Shown here: piece after piece, positions 19,771 to 30,155 of the stretch
How positions within the stretch are numbered: the stretch's first letter is position 1
Layout of the letters: each line of letters starts with the position of its first letter
NCBI RefSeq assembly: GCF_027942865.1
Contig: NC_134507.1
Coordinates: forward strand, 34,897,711-34,961,710
Reading direction: 5' to 3'
DNA length: 64,000 nucleotides
Source: Odontesthes bonariensis
Taxonomy: Eukaryota; Chordata; Actinopteri; Atheriniformes; Atherinopsidae
Position numbers and translations under genes: made by a program
Notes under the pieces: model-generated
Databases searched by the model: none
What the model was told of the DNA's origin: nothing
What the model saw: only the letters and a program-made list of their open reading frames with translations

Positions 19771-22098
19771 GAAAATTGTGAATAAAGGGGGGGCCATTTT
19801 AAAGCTAAGAAAAGAGAACGGGTGCACAGTTGATTCAATGGAAGAAATTAAACAAGCTGTTGAACAATTTTATCGTGAATTGTACAAACAAAAACCTGTT
19901 GAAATGGACACCATGACAGAAGTTTTAAATTTCATAGAAAAAACAGTAAAAGACAGTGTGCTTTTAACCCAAGATTTTACAATTTCAGAGTTAAATAAAT
20001 GTTTTACAAATTTTAAGAAAGGGAAGTCCCCAGGACAAGATGGACTTCCCTTGGAATTTTATTTGACCTTTTGGGATATTTTAGCACCTGACTTGTTTAC
20101 TGTTTTTATGGAATTTGAGCAACTTGACCGACTTCCTGACAGTTTTAGAGCAGGGATAGTGACTCTTCTTCACAAAAAAAAAGACAAGACTGACTTGAAG
20201 AATTGGAGACCGATTACACTTTTAAACTTTGACTGTAAACTTTTTAGTAAACTTTTAGCTTCACGTATGTCCTTGTTTTTAGAAGACCTGATTCACCCGG
20301 ATCAAGCCTGTGCCATCCCGGGGAGGAAGATAACCGACAGCCTCGTACTGATCCGAGACACCATCTGTTATGCGAGAGACAGAAACATTCGGCTAGCAGT
20401 CCTAAATTTAGACTTTGAGAAAGCCTTTGATCGGGTCTCGCACCAGTACCTTTTCCAGGTACTGCAAAAAATGGGGTTCCCAGAAAGGTTTATAGCTTGG
20501 GTGGGTCTGCTGTACCGGGGCATTACCAGCAAATTCCTTGTTAACGGGCATCTGACAAAAGCAGTAAACATCCACTGCGGTGTCCGTCAGGGTTGTCCGT
20601 TATCTGCCCTCCTCTACATCATCTGTGTGGAACCACTGGCACAGAGCTTGAGAAGGGACCACCGAATCAATGGGGTGAGAGTCCCGGGGAGCGGGGGACT
20701 ATCGACAAAGTGTGTTTTATATATGGACGACGTAAACATTTTATGTACAGACCTAATATCCATCAATAGGACTCTGGACTTGACTGACTGGTATGGACGG
20801 GCCTCTGGGGCAAAACTAAACAGAAACAAGACCCAAGCCCAATTTTACGGGCCATGGACAGCGACTGAGACTGCAGGACTCCCCGTGACTATAACCCAGA
20901 CAAAACAGAAAATACTGGGGATTAATTTTGACAAAGAAGGGGGAGGGACATCAAACTGGCCAGACGTGGTAGGGAAAGTAAAGCAAAGACTAGGATACTG
21001 GGGACTTATACTGCTTTTCGACCAGGGCCGTGCTGGTGCTGGTGCTGGAGCCGGTGCCGAACTGGCCTCGGCCCGGCACCGGCTCCAGCACCAGCACGCA
21101 TTTCCATAGGGTTCAGTACTGAGTAGAATTTTATGTGCGCGAACCGATCTAGAATTTAGGGTAGTGAGTAGGGTCCCTAGCCCCATCTCCTTTTTGTAAA
21201 GCGACCTTGGGTTACTTGAGGCGCTATATAAAACCAAGTCATTATTGTTATTAGTAGTAGTAGTGAAGCGCAATAATGTTACCATGGTAACACAACCTCA
21301 GATCATCCACCATGGCGCCCCGAAACGTTTGTCTTGTTTTGCTGGTCAGCATTATAAAAACATTTATTAATCTTCAATATGAAGGGTGGTTGCGTCTAAC
21401 CACACTTAACAGGCTGCATAGCAGGAGAAGATTGTCCGCTCAACGTCGGGTACGTGTTCTATGAATTCCGATAGGTCCTCGTGGGTGTCCTACTTTCAAT
21501 CAAGAAAAGTGTCTGACAGCTTAGACCTAAATTCGATGTGTCAGGCCTTTTTTTTCTGCTTTTGCTGATTTATGAATAGACTATCGACACGCCCCTAAAT
21601 CACTCCTCCAATCGGACTAAGCTAGCATACACGTCTGTAAGCCCTTTACTGTAGACTAGCGCCACTTCAAAGGACGGGGGTAGCTAGCACTAGCAGATAG
21701 CTTTGATTGCAAGATCAAGACGTGTGCATGAGAGAGGCAGCCTGGTACATTTCAACTTCTGCCTTCAGTTTATAACTATCTCTTAGGTTTCGTTTTGGTC
21801 ACGTGACCTCGTTTACAGGCTACTCAGCTCTTTGTATGGTCTTACGCTGCCATCTTCTGGTAACAACGTGCAACTGCACGATTAAGTTAAAAACTCACAC
21901 AACTCCTAACAGGACAACAAAAAGACAGAGAATGAGAATAAGGGAATAACCAAAAAGACAAAAATGGGGGGTTCACATCATATAACTGAAATTACTTTTC
22001 TGGATTGAAAGTAGCCTACCTGGCACCTACAACACTATTACAATCACCCATTTTGTAAGTGGTGGATGTATTATATAGAGCTATTTATCTGTTACTAG

Positions 22099-23181
22099 AT
22101 GCTGTGGCTCCGGAGACAACGAGCGTCTCCTGTGGTTTGGAGACATCCACGCACAACAAATTGGTGGGATGAAATTGTGCCGACATTCAACCGCACTTAG
22201 TTCATGATGAATTTCAGGGTCTCTCCAGATACATTTGACTACATGTGCCGTCGTCTCGGACCCACAATTGGCAGGATGGACACAAATTTTAGACTATGCA
22301 TCCCTGTCCGAAAAAGAGTTGGCATGGCACTGTGGAAGCTGGCCACCAACGGCGAGTACCGGACCATCAGCCACCTGTTTGGAGTGGGAATAAGCCCGGT
22401 GTATAACTCTTTAAGGGACTTTTGTGAGGCAGTGATCAATGTCCTGCTTCCACTCCACTTGCCTGCACCAGATGCAGAGACATTTGTTGAAATGGCTGCC
22501 TTTTTCAAGGAGAGATGGGGCGTTCCTCAATGTGTAGGTGCTATCGATGGGAGCCACATACCCATAATTGCACCAGAGGAGTATGCCACTGACTATTTCA
22601 ACAGGAAACACTTTCATTCAATAGTGTTGCAAGGGGCTGTAAATGGGAAAGGGCAATTTTGGGATGTGTGTGTGGGGTTTCCGGGAAGTGTGCATGATTC
22701 TAGAATATTGAAACAATCGGATTTGTGGAAGAGAATAGGGGATGGGCAGATTTTTAATTCAGACATCCAAAATATTGCAGGACATGGCATTGGACATTAC
22801 ATAATTGGAGACCCAGCTTACCCATTACAGAGATGGCTGATGAAGCCATTTTCAGACACTGGTCGACTGACAGAGGAGCAAAAAACATTCAACTATAGAA
22901 TAAGTAGGGCACGGTCAGTAATTGAAACAACCTTTGGGCGTCTCAAAGGTAGGTGGAGATGCCTTATGAAGCGCAATGACTGTAAATTAGACATGGTGAA
23001 GAAAATGGTGCTGACATGCTGTGTATTGCACAACATGTGTGAGGAGAATGGAGACCGGTGTCCTGAAGACATTTCAGAGAGACAGACACAACCTCCCCTT
23101 TGTGTTCTACCTGAACGTGGGGAGCAAGAGGGAGCGGATGTGAGAGCCGCATTAATACGCTACTTCACTGGAAATGACTGA
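22099..23181 (+). pseudogene. Harbinger DDE transposase
   Basis: The long frame from Met 22204 encodes 325 residues with the DDE_Tnp_4 triad: D in GAIDGSHI (residue 115), D in GDPAYPL (203) and E in RSVIETTFGRLKGRW (241). A helix-turn-helix-like N-terminal part (RTISHLFGVGISPVYNSLR) precedes it. Upstream in the same frame, from ATG 22099, the sequence reads MLWLRRQRASPVVWRHPRTT and continues into NWWDEIVPTFNRT. This resembles the normal PIF transposase start, but TAG at 22198-22200 interrupts it. A 325-residue protein from 22204 could still be made and keeps the triad. It acts with the Myb-like partner at the transposon ends. Confidence 0.85.
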
Positions 23182-23318
23182 GAAACATACACTCATAGAA
23201 ATATTTATAATTGTTCAAAAAATTTATATATTATAATTTATATTACAGAAGTTATTACAGCAGTTGTTTAAATATTATATAAATACATTGTATAAATAGT
23301 GATTCTGTGTGGGTGCGC

Positions 23319-23352
<34 letters not shown>

Positions 23353-23370
23353 TTGCGAGTGTGTGTGTGT

Positions 23371-23567
23371 TTACTGTTCCTTTTCAATGACGGTCACAAT
23401 ACGACCTAATAAACTAATGAGAGCTGAACTTGATGTGTCCATCCGGTTTAGAAAAGCCTCATTAAACTGGCGGGTCTGCTCCAAAAAGATTCGATCTCTT
23501 CTTTCCTCCATCCGTTCCATACTGTCCAACAGTTCCTCTTGCTGAGATTTCCTTTTTCCTACGGTAG

Positions 23568-23605
<38 letters not shown>

Positions 23606-24671
23606 CTTCATTTCAGTTTGCTCATCATCGTTTTCTTTTTTTTTGTCAGACGTAGGCCTACATTCTTGTAAAGCATTCATGGTAGACTACTGAATATGCC
23701 AGACAGGGTAGACAGGCTATGGCTTAGTTAGAAAGACCAAATGAGCAAAATTCACAGTGTGACTTAAGAAAAACACAAGATAGTCAGAAGGCTCCTCACC
23801 CTTCCTAGATTCATTGAGCGCTGGCGCAGCTGGTTCAGATGGTGGCTCTACATCACAGGGGGGCTCCAAATCATCTGCATCTTCTGACGAGAAGAGACAG
23901 AAAAACACAACTGGTAGACTAAATGTCAAGTCTAAACATTAATAGTAAAATGCCTCTAGGGGGAGCTACCTTTCTAGTGCTACACATATTGGGAACATAC
24001 AACAGAGACAGAATAAGAGATCAAGCTACGGACTGAAGACATGTAAAATAGTTTTATGAGTGTTGGGGAGTAAATGCCATGAAGCCACGAAACCAATTGC
24101 TACATGGTAGGATATCAACTTTGTATTTCAGTTCAATGACTCGGGCGTCATAAACTTTGAATACATTAAACTTAACAAGCATCTCACACATACACAAAAA
24201 CGTACACGTACCATGGACGTATTGGTCACACATCGCCTCCAACAGCTCGGTAGCAGTAGCAGTAGAAGTAGCTCCAGCTGTGTGATCGTTTGGGGCCACC
24301 CTTGAGTTCAGGGCTCCCTCCAGGCGGTTAGCTGGTCTGCGTCCCAAAATGTTATCGAGAAGCGTAACGTTGATGCCACTTCTTATTTTCACCCTCCCCG
24401 CACCACTTTTGGCCATCTCTGCCTTGTGGTCACGATATTCCTTTTTGATTTTTTTTAATTTGTTCGTTATTTGGTCCACTGTTCGGTGGTAGCCCACCCC
24501 AGCCAATTCTCCCCTAATTTCCTCGTATATCTTCCCCTTTCTAACTGCCCCCTCTAATTTGTCTTGAATTTCCGTTGATGCCCAAATTCCAATTAATGCA
24601 TTTGTCTCCTCCACTGACCACGATATCGTGTTTTTTTCTCTATTAGCACCGATATTACTAGAGCTAGCCAT
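23371..24671 (-). CDS. Harbinger Myb/SANT-like DNA-binding protein, three exons
   Basis: Exon 1 (24671-24212) starts [14 protein letters not shown] and carries a trihelix/Myb-like domain ([20 protein letters not shown] ... [20 protein letters not shown]). Exon 2 (23883-23800) is acidic ([20 protein letters not shown]). Exon 3 (23558-23371) gives the C-terminal helix [20 protein letters not shown] ... [17 protein letters not shown]. Donors CATG/GTACGT and AAGG/GTGAGG and acceptors CGTCAG/AA and GTAG/GAAA are all phase 1, and the joined frame is open. In this superfamily the partner binds transposon ends and carries the transposase into the nucleus. It is convergent with the transposase gene. 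It looks intact, in contrast to the transposase start. Confidence 0.8.
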
Positions 24672-26440
24672 TTTGTTGCTGGGTTTGTGTACGATGTTGC
24701 TGTGGTGATGATAGAATCTGTGGTGTGGTTGCTGTAGCAACAGCCAGTGACGTTTGTGGTGCTCAACTCTGGCCCAGCAACTTCGCGGAGCCGACGGTGC
24801 CGAGTTTTTTGGGCACCAGCACCAGTCGTGTATTGGTCGAAAAGCATAGAACCGGTGCTGGGCCCGGCACCGGCACGGCACCAGCACCGGCACCGCGTCG
24901 GTCGAAACGAGGTATTAGAGGACTGACCATTGAAGGAAAGGTTTTAATCATCAAAGCCGTGATTTTACCTTTGCTTTTACTAATCAGTTCTGTTTTTATC
25001 CCACCTAGAAAAGTGCTTTTAGACCTGGACCGAGCCATTTTTTACTTTCTGTGGGGCTCCAAGTGGGAAAGACTGAGGAGAGATGTAATGAAGAAACAAA
25101 AAGAGAAAGGCGGAAAAGGAGCGCCTGATTTTTATTTGTTTTTAGGAAGCAGATACACTACACTGCACATCCTACAGGCCACAGACCCATCCGGAAACCC
25201 CAAAACTAAAGCAATGACACGATTCTGGATGGGTTCTTACCTCAGAAGACTGAAGATTTTACCCACCGACCTAAAAGTGCCCGTGTCTTTTAGCCTGCCA
25301 CCATCCTATGCTTTTATCCAGACGTTCTTAAAACATTTTAACTTGGAGGCAGAGGAGTTGCATGTTTTAACAAACCACCGCTCTTTGATTTCTGTTGTGC
25401 AGGAGCGGGAACCAGTGAGTCCAGTGCGTGGGCTCGCGTTCGGCGAGCCCTCAACAGTTTGGTGCAACGCCAACCATGCCGCTCTCCCAAACAGACTCCG
25501 GGACCTGTCGTGGATGGTGGCTCATGAGATCCTCCCAGTCAGGTCTAATATGCACTCCCGGGGCATGTCAGCGATCTCAACCTGCCCGCGACCTGGTTGT
25601 GGCGCGCCCGAGTCGGTGAGGCACCTGTTCTGGGAGTGCAGCGCTGCTGCAGACCAGTGGGCAACAGCCGGCTCCTTGCAATTCCCGTACTTGCCAGCAA
25701 GGGAGGTCCTCACAGCACAACTCGTGCTCTATGGGGTGAGCCAAACAAAAATAAAAAAGAATGACTTTGCCAAGCAGTGGCTCACTCTAGCCGCCATCAA
25801 AGACGCCATGTGGACCTCCAGAAACTTGCTGGTGAGGAAGCGCATGCAGATCCCCCCCGTGGCTGTGATCCGGATGGCCGCAGCGGTGGCTAAAGCGGCC
25901 GGAGCTGCAGGCGGCGGGCCTAGGACACATCCACAAAGAAGAATCGCCTCTGTGCCCATTCGGATGAAGGAGTCGGAGCTACACACAAAAAGGTCAAAGC
26001 AGCGACGGCCTGGCTCTCCGGGTGAGGCAGGTGGGAAGGAGCAACAGGGTGGGGATCTCCTCTGAGCACCACGACAGGATCCCGAGAGACCTACTGTTTG
26101 GGGGAGCGAAATGATTTTCCCTGGGTAGGGACTCACTGCGCTCCTGCACAAAAAATGGACTTGGAAGAGAGCATTTTAACTAATGCACTCCTTTTTAAAG
26201 ACACTCAATACAAACTGCTACTCACATGAGAACTACTTCACATGTAGCTTTTACCTTAGACAACATTGACCTTATCTGTAATATCCCATGGAAAACTTGT
26301 TTTATTGTTGTTTTAAATGTGGTTATACAGATTACACTTATTTATTGATGTTTTTATTCATAGGTAAAACATGTCTTAAATATGAAGTTTTTGTGAAAAT
26401 GTGATGTATTAGTGTCAATAATTTTTTTCAAAATAAAAAA

Positions 26441-26588
26441 TCTGTTCTTATCAGTTTAATATCTGATACGTCCTCTATATGAGGACTACATATTAAATGG
26501 ATTTTTAGGCACAGGGGTTGAAAAAGGGGCTTGCTCCGTTCACTCCACGCATCGACCCGGTACTGCAGTGCCGCCGGGAACGGTGCAC
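26441..26588 (+). pseudogene. U2 snRNA 3' fragment, downstream of Keno
   Basis: From TCTGTTCTTATCAG to GGAACGGTGCAC this equals U2 nt 39 to the end. It completes the gene begun at 18185 except for the lost nt 27-38. The Sm site and 3' hairpins are present, but without the 5' end and promoter next to it no U2 can be made. Confidence 0.93.
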
Positions 26589-26957
26589 TCTTCCCAACTC
26601 TTGTGAAATAACAAAACCAGCGGTACATGGTGGTGGGTTCAGGGAGCCGTTGTATTCTGACTTCCAAAATGGAACTATAATCTTTAGAAAAGACGCAGTT
26701 TATGAGCACGTCGTGGGACTGAGCTTCCCTGGTTTCCCTGTATGACCATGAACACCAAACTACACACAGAGAACAGAGGAGCTTGACAGACACACACTAA
26801 GTTATCTGAGAGTCCCATTTTCAGCTGCAGAGAACAATCACATCAGGGAAGTCGACGTGCAGGCTCAACATCAGCCTCTCAAGCCAACTCTCTGGTGAAA
26901 TAGGGGAAACGTATGGTTCCAGCACCTATGTAACACATATTTGTCACGGGGCCTGTG

Positions 26958-27076
26958 GCTTACGGCCACACCGCCCTGAACACGCCCGATCTCGTCCGAA
27001 CTCGGAAGCCAAGCAGGGTCGGGCCAGGTTAGTACTTGGATGGGAGACCGCTTGGGAATACCAGGTGCTGTAAGCA
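26958..27076 (+). rRNA. 5S ribosomal RNA (unit 2)
   Basis: This is nearly identical to the unit 1 copy, with complete internal control elements and a T-run terminator after GTAAGCA at 27077. It differs from unit 1 at a few bases (GCCCTGAAC against GCACTGAAC). Confidence 0.95.
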
Positions 27077-27298
27077 TTTTTCCCTCTTCTCTCTGCATGT
27101 CTTTTGTTGAAACATCTGTTGATCACCCTGTGATCCATCTTGCTGATCCTGGATCTGCTAAGATGTCCCAGGTCATGGTTGCCTTTGATCCTCATACATT
27201 TAACTTTGTCCTGACAAAGGAGCAGTTCCAAAACGTCAAACAGGGACTGCCTTTGCATTTGACGCAGTCAAACTGCATGCGCCTGGAGAAGCCAAAAG

Positions 27299-27417
27299 GC
27301 TTACAGCACCTGGTATTCCCAGGCGGTCTCCCCATCCAAGTACTAACTAGGCCCGACTCTGCTTAGCTTCCGAGTTCGGACGAGATCGGGCGTGTTCAGG
27401 GCGGTGTGGCCGTAAGC
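27299..27417 (-). rRNA. 5S ribosomal RNA, inverted and convergent with unit 2
   Basis: A full-length 5S lies on the minus strand. It differs from the plus copies in the control region: GAAGCTAAGCAGAGTCGGGC against GAAGCCAAGCAGGGTCGGGC, and one extra G in GGATGGGGAG. The inserted base falls in or next to box C, so its activity is less certain than that of the plus copies. The 3' flank on the minus strand reads CTTTTGGC, offering a TTTT terminator. Confidence 0.9.
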
Positions 27418-27785
27418 CACAGGCCCCGTGACAAATATGTGTTACATAGGTGCTGGAACCATACGTTGCCCCTATTTCACCAGAGAGTTGGCTTGAGAGG
27501 CTGATGTTGAGCCTGCACGTCGACTTCCCTGATGTGATTGTTCTCTGCAGCTGAAAATGGGACTCTCAGATAACTTAGTGTGTGTCTGTCAAGCTCCTCT
27601 GTTCTCTGTGTGTAGTTTGGTGTTCATGGTCATACAGAGAAACCAGGGAAGCTCAATCCCACGACATGCTCATAAACTGCGTCTTTTCTAAAGATTATAG
27701 TTCCATTTTAGAAGTCAGAATACAATGGCTCCCTGAAACTACCACCATGTACCGCTGGCTTTGTTATTTCACAAGAGTTGGGAAG

Positions 27786-27972
27786 AGTGCACCGTTCCCG
27801 GCGGCACTGCAGTACCGGGTCGATGCGTGGAGTGAACGGAGCAAGCCCCTTTTTCAACCCCTGTGCCTAAAAATCCATTTAATATGTAGTCCTCATATAG
27901 AGGACGTATCAGATATTAAACTGATAAGAACAGATACTACACTTGATCTTAGCCAAAAGGCCGAGAAGCGAT
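27786..27972 (-). ncRNA. U2 spliceosomal snRNA, inverted copy (intact)
   Basis: Complete U2 on the minus strand starts ATCGCTTCTCGG at 27972 and keeps GTAGTA, the Sm-type ATTTTT and the 3' stem-loops to GGTGCAC. The length of about 187 nt equals unit 1. It sits downstream of its own promoter block (27973-28137). Confidence 0.95.
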
Positions 27973-28137
27973 AACCCTCCACTGTTTCACGTCCGAGAGC
28001 CCTTCCTGGCACAATGCGCACTTGTGGCGGTGCTCTTTTTTTGCCTACAAAGCGTCACTTTGCACCTCCGCCCACCCGCTGCAGTGAGCACTCTTCAGCC
28101 GTTTCAGATGGTACAATTTTGCACTCCCGCCCGCTCA
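27973..28137 (-). promoter_or_regulatory. U2 gene upstream control region (inverted copy)
   Basis: This is the reverse complement of 16324-16491 with the same GC boxes and GTGCAAAG motifs. Similarity ends at GAGCGGGCGGG (28136), the same edge at which the two plus-strand promoter copies begin. Confidence 0.55.
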
Positions 28138-28212
28138 GGACAAAGTTAAATGTATGAGGATCAAAGCCAACAATGGCCTGGGACATCTCAGCAGGTCCAG
28201 GATCAGAAACTT
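28138..28212 (-). repeat. Displaced fragment of 5S spacer
   Basis: On the minus strand this matches the 5S-5S spacer, for example CTGATCCTGG, CTGGGACATC and GATCCTCATACATTTAACTTTGTCCTG at 27136-27220. It is joined directly to the U2 promoter, which shows a rearrangement within the array. Confidence 0.7.
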
Positions 28213-29867
28213 TGAGACTGAGGGCCAATAGAAACAGAGGTGTCTGCCAACCAATCAGCAGCAGCCCAAGCTGGTTAACTTCCTCGTGTCTGTGTGTCTT
28301 TGTGTGTGTATGTGTGTGTGTCACAGGGTGATCGGCAGATTATTCAACAAAAGACATGCAGGACGCAGAAGTAAATATAACTGTATTTTTTTGAAGAATT
28401 GGAAAGAATTGTCCTTGTGGATAAAAATCATGTCATTGACATCCATTTCTGTGATGGGAAGTTAATAATTATTTGTGTTGACAGCAGCACCGTCACTGTG
28501 AAGGAGTGCATGAGAGTGTTATAAATAGTAGCTGATGGATCACTATTGTCTATACCTGGGTGGTAGAACACAAACAGTTCTACACATAGATTATATAAAC
28601 CACCCCAGTCAGACCATCACCTGAGATGTCTACCCTGTGAGGGACATTTGTTTTTTGAGGTGTGGGAGTTAGAGGCAGCTGGAAGCTCTAACAGTCAACC
28701 AGCCACAGAGGATGAAGCTCTGATCACTTTTTTCTCATTCTCATGAGAAAATCTCAGCAATCTCATTGCTTTACAACTTCACCGCTTGACTAGGCTCATG
28801 GATTATCTATATACAATACATCTTCACTGTAAAGTCCAATAGCTGCCCTGACATACATACATTCATTAACTTTACTAGGTTAATTACCATATGCACTTAT
28901 GACTGATTTTTATGAAGTAAAAGTTAGTTGCATGGTGAAAAATGCAAAAAACTTAGTGTTTAGAGTGAAGATGACTTTATTTAGAGTGAAGCTCATTCAA
29001 CAATAAGTAGCAACACAGTCTCACTCCCACTGCGCATTCAAAGAAGAAGAAGTGTGCATGGTGCGACATTCAGTCTCTCCCGCTCAGCAAAGTATATTAG
29101 GTCTATGTCAGCAACGCAGCAGTCCAGCACACAGGCCGGGGCACTGAGGGCAGCCTGCTGAGTCCACTTTTTTTAATTCTTTTGAAGAAGAATAAATAAG
29201 GTAAGTTATCAAGCAGGTATGTTTGTTAATATGTTTTAATTACTGCTCTGACTGTTAGCGTTCACTAGCTAATGTTAGCATTAGTTAGCTAGCTAACGAA
29301 CCAAACAGGCATAACGTTAGCCTGTTCAGGCCATGGTTAAGGCGAGTTTGGGCGGTTTCCCACCATAGTCCTGTGATTATCTTAAAACCTTTGAAAAGTT
29401 CCAAAATCCTAATTACTTTGAAAGTCTCACATTTGAAATGTTGTAGCATGAGTTTTCCGTTTTCCCCAAATTGACAGCGATGGCATTTTGGCCTGACTTT
29501 CAAATTTGCAAGGTGGAAATGACAGTTTTCAGTTAAGGCAGCATGAATGTGTTTGATGCAGAGAGGAGGATAAATGAGGTTCATAATGCACTGGCGCTGT
29601 CTTTCCTTGGGGAAATGGTGAAGGCTGGTGTAGTAGCATAGATGCTTTCGCACCCTATGAGTCATGACGGCCCTAATTGCACACGCAATAAGGGTAAATA
29701 GCCATTGACTGCTGGTGGGATGGACTATATAGCCCAGTTACCTCCTCATCTCGCTCTTTTTGCGCTCCGTGCCCATATTATATCCCAGCAGAGTGGCTGA
29801 GCTCAGGTGTCTTGCTCCGTGTGCGACACATAACCCAGTTGGTTTGAGGTGGTATTAATATTTTCTA
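28213..29867. other. Unassigned spacer sequence
   Basis: No RNA or protein gene was recognised. (TG)n-like sequence lies near 28290-28325. A minus-strand frame at 29285-29665 (VRKHLCYYTSLHHFPKERQR) has a faint THAP-like LHHFPKE pattern but lacks the full C2CH set. GCTAGCTAATGTTAGCATTA near 29265-29295 is a short palindromic run. Confidence 0.35.
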
Positions 29868-30155
29868 AATAAATTGGCAATTGGCAACAACTTATCAAGA
29901 ACCCATTTTAAATTTGGAACTTCATACCAATATTGTTCCATATGTAGTATCTCTGTGGGGGAAAATTATGTTTGTAGATCAATGACCAAGAAAGAAGCAT
30001 CTGTTTATGAAAGTAGGATAGTTTTGAGGGGATTTTTTCAACATTATAATTACAAAGTAAAAAGAAATTTAGGCCTCCTAATTTAGAGAAAATTAAATTT
30101 GGTATGAAGTTCCAAATTGAAGATGTGTCCTTGATAAATTGTTTAAGCCAATTTA
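29868..30155. repeat. Hairpin-forming inverted repeat
   Basis: The left arm (AATAAATTGGCA ... ACTTATCAAGAAC ... ATTTGGAACTTCATACCAA) is mirrored by the right arm (TTGGTATGAAGTTCCAAATT ... CCTTGATAAATTGTTTAAGCCAATTTATCC). The arms are about 60 bp with roughly 160 bp between them. The right arm overlaps the stop codon of the hAT fragment at 30143, so the hairpin may represent a hAT end folded back by deletion. Confidence 0.6.

Larger units (their letters stand above)
21009..24914 (+). mobile_element. PIF/Harbinger DNA transposon, 3906 bp, TTA duplication
   Basis: It is flanked by TTA at 21006-21008 and 24915-24917. The ends are TACTGCTTTTCGACCAGGGC and the complement of TACCTCGTTTCGACCGACGC, followed on both sides by GGTGCTGGTGCTGG/CCGGCACC-rich subterminal repeats. 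TTA duplication, a DDE transposase (+) and a convergent Myb-like protein (-) are the full PIF/Harbinger set. Removing the element and one TTA restores the Keno reading GLRGLTIEG. It contains (GT)n near 23315-23348 and (AAT)n near 23568-23604. Confidence 0.92.
19778..26065 (+). pseudogene. Keno reverse-transcriptase region, split by Harbinger
   Basis: Part 1 (19778-21008) has RT motifs GKSPGQDGLPLEFY, LKNWRPITLLNFD, LDFEKAFDRVSHQYL, GVRQGCPLSALLY and the active-site YMDD. Part 2 resumes at 24918 ([14 protein letters not shown]) and carries the C-terminal zinc-like motif [19 protein letters not shown], ending at 26065. The Harbinger insertion plus its duplication is 3909 bp, a multiple of three, so both parts share a frame number. 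Element sequence between them still introduces stops. The upstream frame is offset by one base at 19759-19766. RT activity would prime on nicked U2 DNA. This copy is inactive as written. Confidence 0.85.
18211..26440 (+). mobile_element. Tx1-clade (Keno-type) non-LTR retrotransposon inserted in U2
   Basis: The insertion lies exactly inside a U2 gene (U2 nt 26/39), as known for the Keno family of the Tx1 group of L1-clade elements. It has a 5' UTR of about 350 bp, an ORF1 with three CCHC knuckles, an RT domain with YMDD, a C-terminal C-x-H-x-C motif, a 3' UTR and a short A-rich end (AAAATAAAAAA). The endonuclease domain is absent. A Harbinger transposon splits the RT region at 21009-24914. Without that insertion the element is about 4.3 kb. 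No target duplication is seen; instead about 12 bp of target was lost. Confidence 0.88.
26441..27934. repeat. Local palindrome of the U2-5S unit
   Basis: The interval 26441-27076 (U2 3' part, spacer, 5S) is mirrored by 27299-27934 around 222 bp of single-copy spacer, centred near 27188. The flanks of both 5S genes match base for base over long stretches, for example AACACATATTTGTCACGGGG and its complement. The mirror would continue to the U2 5' end at 27972 if Keno had not replaced the left side. This small palindrome lies about 1 kb from the centre of the giant one. Confidence 0.88.

Noticed and set aside
24593-24893. Upstream extension of the Harbinger Myb-like frame to 24893
   Set aside because: It would read through the terminal repeat of the transposon. 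The Met at 24671 directly before the conserved domain is the better start.
29285-29665. Possible THAP-domain protein on the minus strand
   Set aside because: It has an LHHFPKE-like string but not the conserved C2CH spacing or the AVPTIF box, so I do not call it.
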